The notes under the pieces were generated by a model that searched no databases, was not told the origin of the DNA, and saw only the letters and a list, made by a program, of their open reading frames with translations. From Microcaldota archaeon (GTDB lineage: Archaea; Aenigmatarchaeota; Aenigmatarchaeia; QMZP01; QMZT01): a stretch of 8,183 bases of DNA. Location: positions 1 to 8,183 of the forward strand of contig JAADIF010000047.1 of the NCBI GenBank assembly GCA_013151465.1, given 5' to 3'. The first letter of the stretch is position 1. Every line of letters begins with the position of its first letter. The translations under genes and the position numbers were made by a program. This document shows positions 5,925-8,183 of this stretch, in pieces.

Positions 5925-7115
5925 ATGGGAATGATAGTGATACTCGACAAGAAAAAGGGCGGCTATGCAAAGGATGAAGAAACTGTGGAAAAACTGAAAA
6001 AGAATTTTTTTGGTAAAAGCGAAGGAGATGTCGTCTGGCTCGAGCCGGAGGAATTTCTATATCTTGTACAGTTTCAGAACGCTGAAGCGTTCGACCCCAA
6101 AGGAAAGCCTATATCTTTCACCGATGTTATGTTACACTTCTCAAAGAAAGAGAAACGCCTCTTCATAAAGTATAACGCATACAGGGACTGGCGCGACAGG
6201 GGTCTTATATTGCGACGCCTAACAAACGTGAGAAGCAAGCATGAGAGCAAAACATACAGGAAATACCCTTCCAAGAAGCTGAAAACAAAGAAACTCAGGA
6301 CGGTTGCATACTGGTTCTCTGACTCGCTTTATTCGATCCTCGAGGACGACGAGATAGGAAAGTGGCTCTTTGAAGAGATGTGGATTGGTCAGTACGGAAT
6401 ATACAAGCAGGGAAGTGGCGATACATCGAAGCTAAGTTTTCTCGAAACGGCATTTCTTGGAAAACATTTTGATGTAAAGATAATCGATGCAAAGACAAAA
6501 AGGGAAATAACGCCTGAAAAGGTGCTAAAAACAGCAATCAAAAAAAGAGAATACACAAAAGAGCTCTATGACATTTATGAAGACTGGCGCCTGCAAAGCT
6601 ATGTCGTAAAGACCGGCTTTAAATTTGGGACGCATTTTCGCATCTATTTTCCGGGTGCAAGCCCCGTGAGGGAAGATAAATGGATACATTCGCGCCACGT
6701 GCTACATGTTTTCCCTAAAACGCAAAAGATGCTCATTTCAGAATGGTCAAGGGCAGTGCGCGTTGCGCATGGTGTCAAGAAAACCTTCATTTTGGGCATC
6801 CCGGAAATGAAAAAGAGCGACTACATTGAATATCCGGTCGATTTTGTCGCATACAGGCGAAAGAAGGAAAAAGGAATATTTGTCAGGGAAACACCAAAAG
6901 ACAAGCCCAGGTACCTTCTTGCGGTCGTTTCGGAGGATGAGCACATAGGCGGCGTCGAACTTGCATCACTTCTCAAGATGGCAAAGGAAATGGGGCTTTC
7001 ACTCATGCTTTCAATAACAGACAGGGAAACGTCAATAACATATTACGTTCTCAAAAGGATAATCATTCCTGGCTCAAAATACGAGTATTATGAAATAGAA
7101 TGGATAAAGCCATAA
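5925..7115 (+). CDS. endA: tRNA-splicing endonuclease EndA, three-unit epsilon2 type
   Basis: EndA cuts introns at bulge-helix-bulge sites in precursor tRNAs, leaving 2',3'-cyclic phosphate ends. The 396-residue chain reads as three units. Residues 1 to about 100 form an N-terminal half-unit ending in YNAYRDWRDRGLIL, which has no catalytic residues. Residues about 150-300 form a full catalytic unit: LSFLETAFLGK, then YDIYEDWRLQSYVVKTGFKFG, with catalytic Tyr241, His255 in HSRHVLHV and Lys286 in AHGVKK. Residues about 310-390 form a C-terminal half-unit with LLAVVSEDEHIGG and the YYVLKRI strand. This matches the homodimeric epsilon2 enzyme described from ARMAN (Micrarchaeota), whose broad substrate range depends on a Lys-bearing loop. 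Lys161 in GIYKQGSG lies where I would place that loop. A basic stretch at 104-125 is the linker. It is the last gene of the tRNA-related run. Confidence 0.93.
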   Translation: MGMIVILDKKKGGYAKDEETVEKLKKNFFGKSEGDVVWLEPEEFLYLVQFQNAEAFDPKGKPISFTDVMLHFSKKEKRLFIKYNAYRDWRDRGLILRRLTNVRSKHESKTYRKYPSKKLKTKKLRTVAYWFSDSLYSILEDDEIGKWLFEEMWIGQYGIYKQGSGDTSKLSFLETAFLGKHFDVKIIDAKTKREITPEKVLKTAIKKREYTKELYDIYEDWRLQSYVVKTGFKFGTHFRIYFPGASPVREDKWIHSRHVLHVFPKTQKMLISEWSRAVRVAHGVKKTFILGIPEMKKSDYIEYPVDFVAYRRKKEKGIFVRETPKDKPRYLLAVVSEDEHIGGVELASLLKMAKEMGLSLMLSITDRETSITYYVLKRIIIPGSKYEYYEIEWIKP

Positions 7116-7133
7116 TCTGATACTGATATATTT

Positions 7134-7223
7134 TTGTATTCTTTGATCGTTTTATTTGCTGTTGCAATACTCATCGCGTTGGTCTACATGGAAGGCGAGA
7201 ACAGCAATAAACAACAAACCTGA
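7134..7223 (+). CDS. Possible 29-residue single-helix membrane peptide
   Basis: A TTG-started frame encodes a hydrophobic helix of about 17 residues (LIVLFAVAILIALVY) followed by a polar tail MEGENSNKQQT and a TGA stop. The composition resembles a real small membrane protein rather than random intergenic DNA. Against it: the start is not ATG, the TATA-like GATATAT at 7125-7131 is too close to drive a leaderless message from this codon, and no Shine-Dalgarno is seen. The frame is the same as that of endA just past its TAA stop, so it could be eroded coding sequence or chance. Confidence 0.25.
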   Translation: MYSLIVLFAVAILIALVYMEGENSNKQQT

Positions 7224-7238
7224 AAACGTTCGATAGTC

Positions 7239-7245
7239 AAAAAAA
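7239..7245 (-). terminator. Possible T-run terminator for the cysteine-rich protein gene
   Basis: Read on the minus strand there is a run of seven T about 100 bases after the stop at 7345. Archaeal RNA polymerase terminates at T-rich tracts without needing a hairpin. It is the strongest such run in this gap; a run of five T at 7131-7135 could similarly end the endA transcript on the plus strand. Confidence 0.25.
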
Positions 7246-7344
7246 GTTTGGAATTGCGATAAACCTTCTGGAAAAACACTCCATGTATGCATCTAGGCGA
7301 CCATTCTTAATATTTCAGGATTTACCAAGCAGACGTTAGTAATG

Positions 7345-8183
7345 TTATAAACCGAACAAATCCCTAAAGAACTGTATTATTTGTTCGATGAAGGATTGAT
7401 TAAGACAGGAACCTCCTGCACACACATAACTTTCACATTCATAATTATTATCGCACGATTCTCCTCCGCTTTTCTGGTCCTTTAGGATAAAATCTATATC
7501 GCAGAATTTTCCATTCCTTCTTACAGTGACAGGAATACACACATCATCGACATCTTTGCATCCGTTCGGGCATTCTGAAGCCTTTTTGCAGGCTCCGTCA
7601 AAACAGCCGTGCGGGCAGTCAAATAAGACTGTATCAAATGGCAATATAGAACTTTTAGGATAGCAGAAATATTCTTCAAGGGTTGTATCATTCTTGCAAT
7701 TGTCATAAAATTCGTCTCCGAGAACATTTATTTTTCCCTTATTGTAGAAATCTTTTCCTCCATCACTATCCACGCAGTTGTTCAGGGTGCAATCGTCCTT
7801 GTTGAAATAACAGTTGCTATTACAGCTCAAATCCCCATTGGCATAACCTAATGTCTGGCATGTGTTACCACCAAGGTCATTGCCATCACATTCCTCTCCG
7901 GGTTCTTTTATACCGTTTCCACATTCATTGTCGGAAACGACGCTAAATATCCATGAAGCTGACACATCATTGCCGTCGCTTATTATTATGTTTCCCCGAT
8001 AGTCCACGAGCCCTGCACTGATTCTATACTGCCCTGCTATATCCAAAGAAACATCCAAGGAATTAAATACCCTATCCAGCTTTATAACTGAACCCGGCTC
8101 TATGTGCACAGGCAGGTCTTTTATTTCCTGCTCATAAAACGCCCATTCTCCTGATTCGTTCCTATCTATACGAATGCTAAGCA
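7345..8183 (-). CDS. Secreted cysteine-rich multidomain protein, 3' end only (5' end beyond the window)
   Basis: The frame is open to the window edge, so about 278 C-terminal residues are visible; the GTG at 8109 is internal. The first 85 or so residues contain no Cys and look like a beta-sandwich (AGQYRISAGLVDYRGN, SASWIFSV). Next comes a DUF4215/Myxococcus-type Cys module opening CGNGIKEPGEECDGN (from about 7923). A CVDSDGGKDFYNKG module ending CPHGCFDGAC (about 7776-7618) follows, then a CPNGC...CDNNYECESYVCAGGSC module. The visible part has 20 cysteines, an even number consistent with disulfides outside the cell. The chain ends in SFIEQIIQFFRDLFGL, a short amphipathic or hydrophobic tail. 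Such modules are common in DPANN surface proteins, so an adhesion or cell-surface role is a fair inference. The signal peptide and any enzymatic domain would lie outside the window. Confidence 0.8.
   Translation of the reverse strand, partial: LSIRIDRNESGEWAFYEQEIKDLPVHIEPGSVIKLDRVFNSLDVSLDIAGQYRISAGLVDYRGNIIISDGNDVSASWIFSVVSDNECGNGIKEPGEECDGNDLGGNTCQTLGYANGDLSCNSNCYFNKDDCTLNNCVDSDGGKDFYNKGKINVLGDEFYDNCKNDTTLEEYFCYPKSSILPFDTVLFDCPHGCFDGACKKASECPNGCKDVDDVCIPVTVRRNGKFCDIDFILKDQKSGGESCDNNYECESYVCAGGSCLNQSFIEQIIQFFRDLFGL

Noticed and set aside
7116..7344. tRNA or guide-RNA gene in the gap after endA
   Set aside because: I could not fold a cloverleaf or find T-loop (GTTCRA-type) or C/D box sequences in the right arrangement.

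Overview
The window looks like a piece of a Micrarchaeota (ARMAN-type, DPANN) archaeal chromosome. The strongest clue is the tRNA-splicing endonuclease at 5925-7115. It is a single roughly 396-residue chain that reads as three fused units with one Tyr/His/Lys catalytic triad, the layout known as the epsilon2 type and described from ARMAN archaea. A CDP-archaeol synthase (CarS), an archaeal-type GluRS, a stand-alone Bud32 kinase and TATA-box promoters with leaderless starts all agree with an archaeon. Genes are tightly packed on both strands, no intergenic gap exceeds about 230 bases, and I see no mobile element, CRISPR array, tRNA or rRNA.

Left part (1-2700): a HAD-like gene (minus strand) is cut short before motif IV. 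It diverges from a two-gene operon made of a small three-helix membrane protein and a rhomboid intramembrane protease with a full set of catalytic residues. The rhomboid gene overlaps the end of convergent carS (archaeal lipid synthesis) by 4 bases. A DUF1624-like (HGSNAT-type) multi-pass membrane acyltransferase gene follows. This half is therefore about the membrane and cell envelope.

Right part (2700-7115): gltX (minus) diverges from a run of three plus-strand genes: an RNase Z-like metallo-beta-lactamase-fold hydrolase, bud32 (KEOPS subunit, t6A37 of tRNA) and endA (tRNA intron removal). Three and possibly all four of these genes concern tRNA charging or maturation. The GluRS is odd: the HIGH signature reads TLGQ and the KMSKS region reads VQHTR, although the rest of the enzyme looks intact.

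Right edge (7116-8183): a 229-base gap holds a possible 29-residue membrane peptide. After it comes the 3' end of a minus-strand gene for a large secreted cysteine-rich protein that runs off the window and ends in a short amphipathic tail.

Promoters: four plus-strand genes have a TATA core centred exactly 26.5 bases before the ATG, which predicts leaderless mRNAs. The operon-internal rhomboid gene instead has a GGTGA Shine-Dalgarno sequence. At 302/355 one palindromic TTTAAA sits exactly midway between two divergent ATGs and may serve both.
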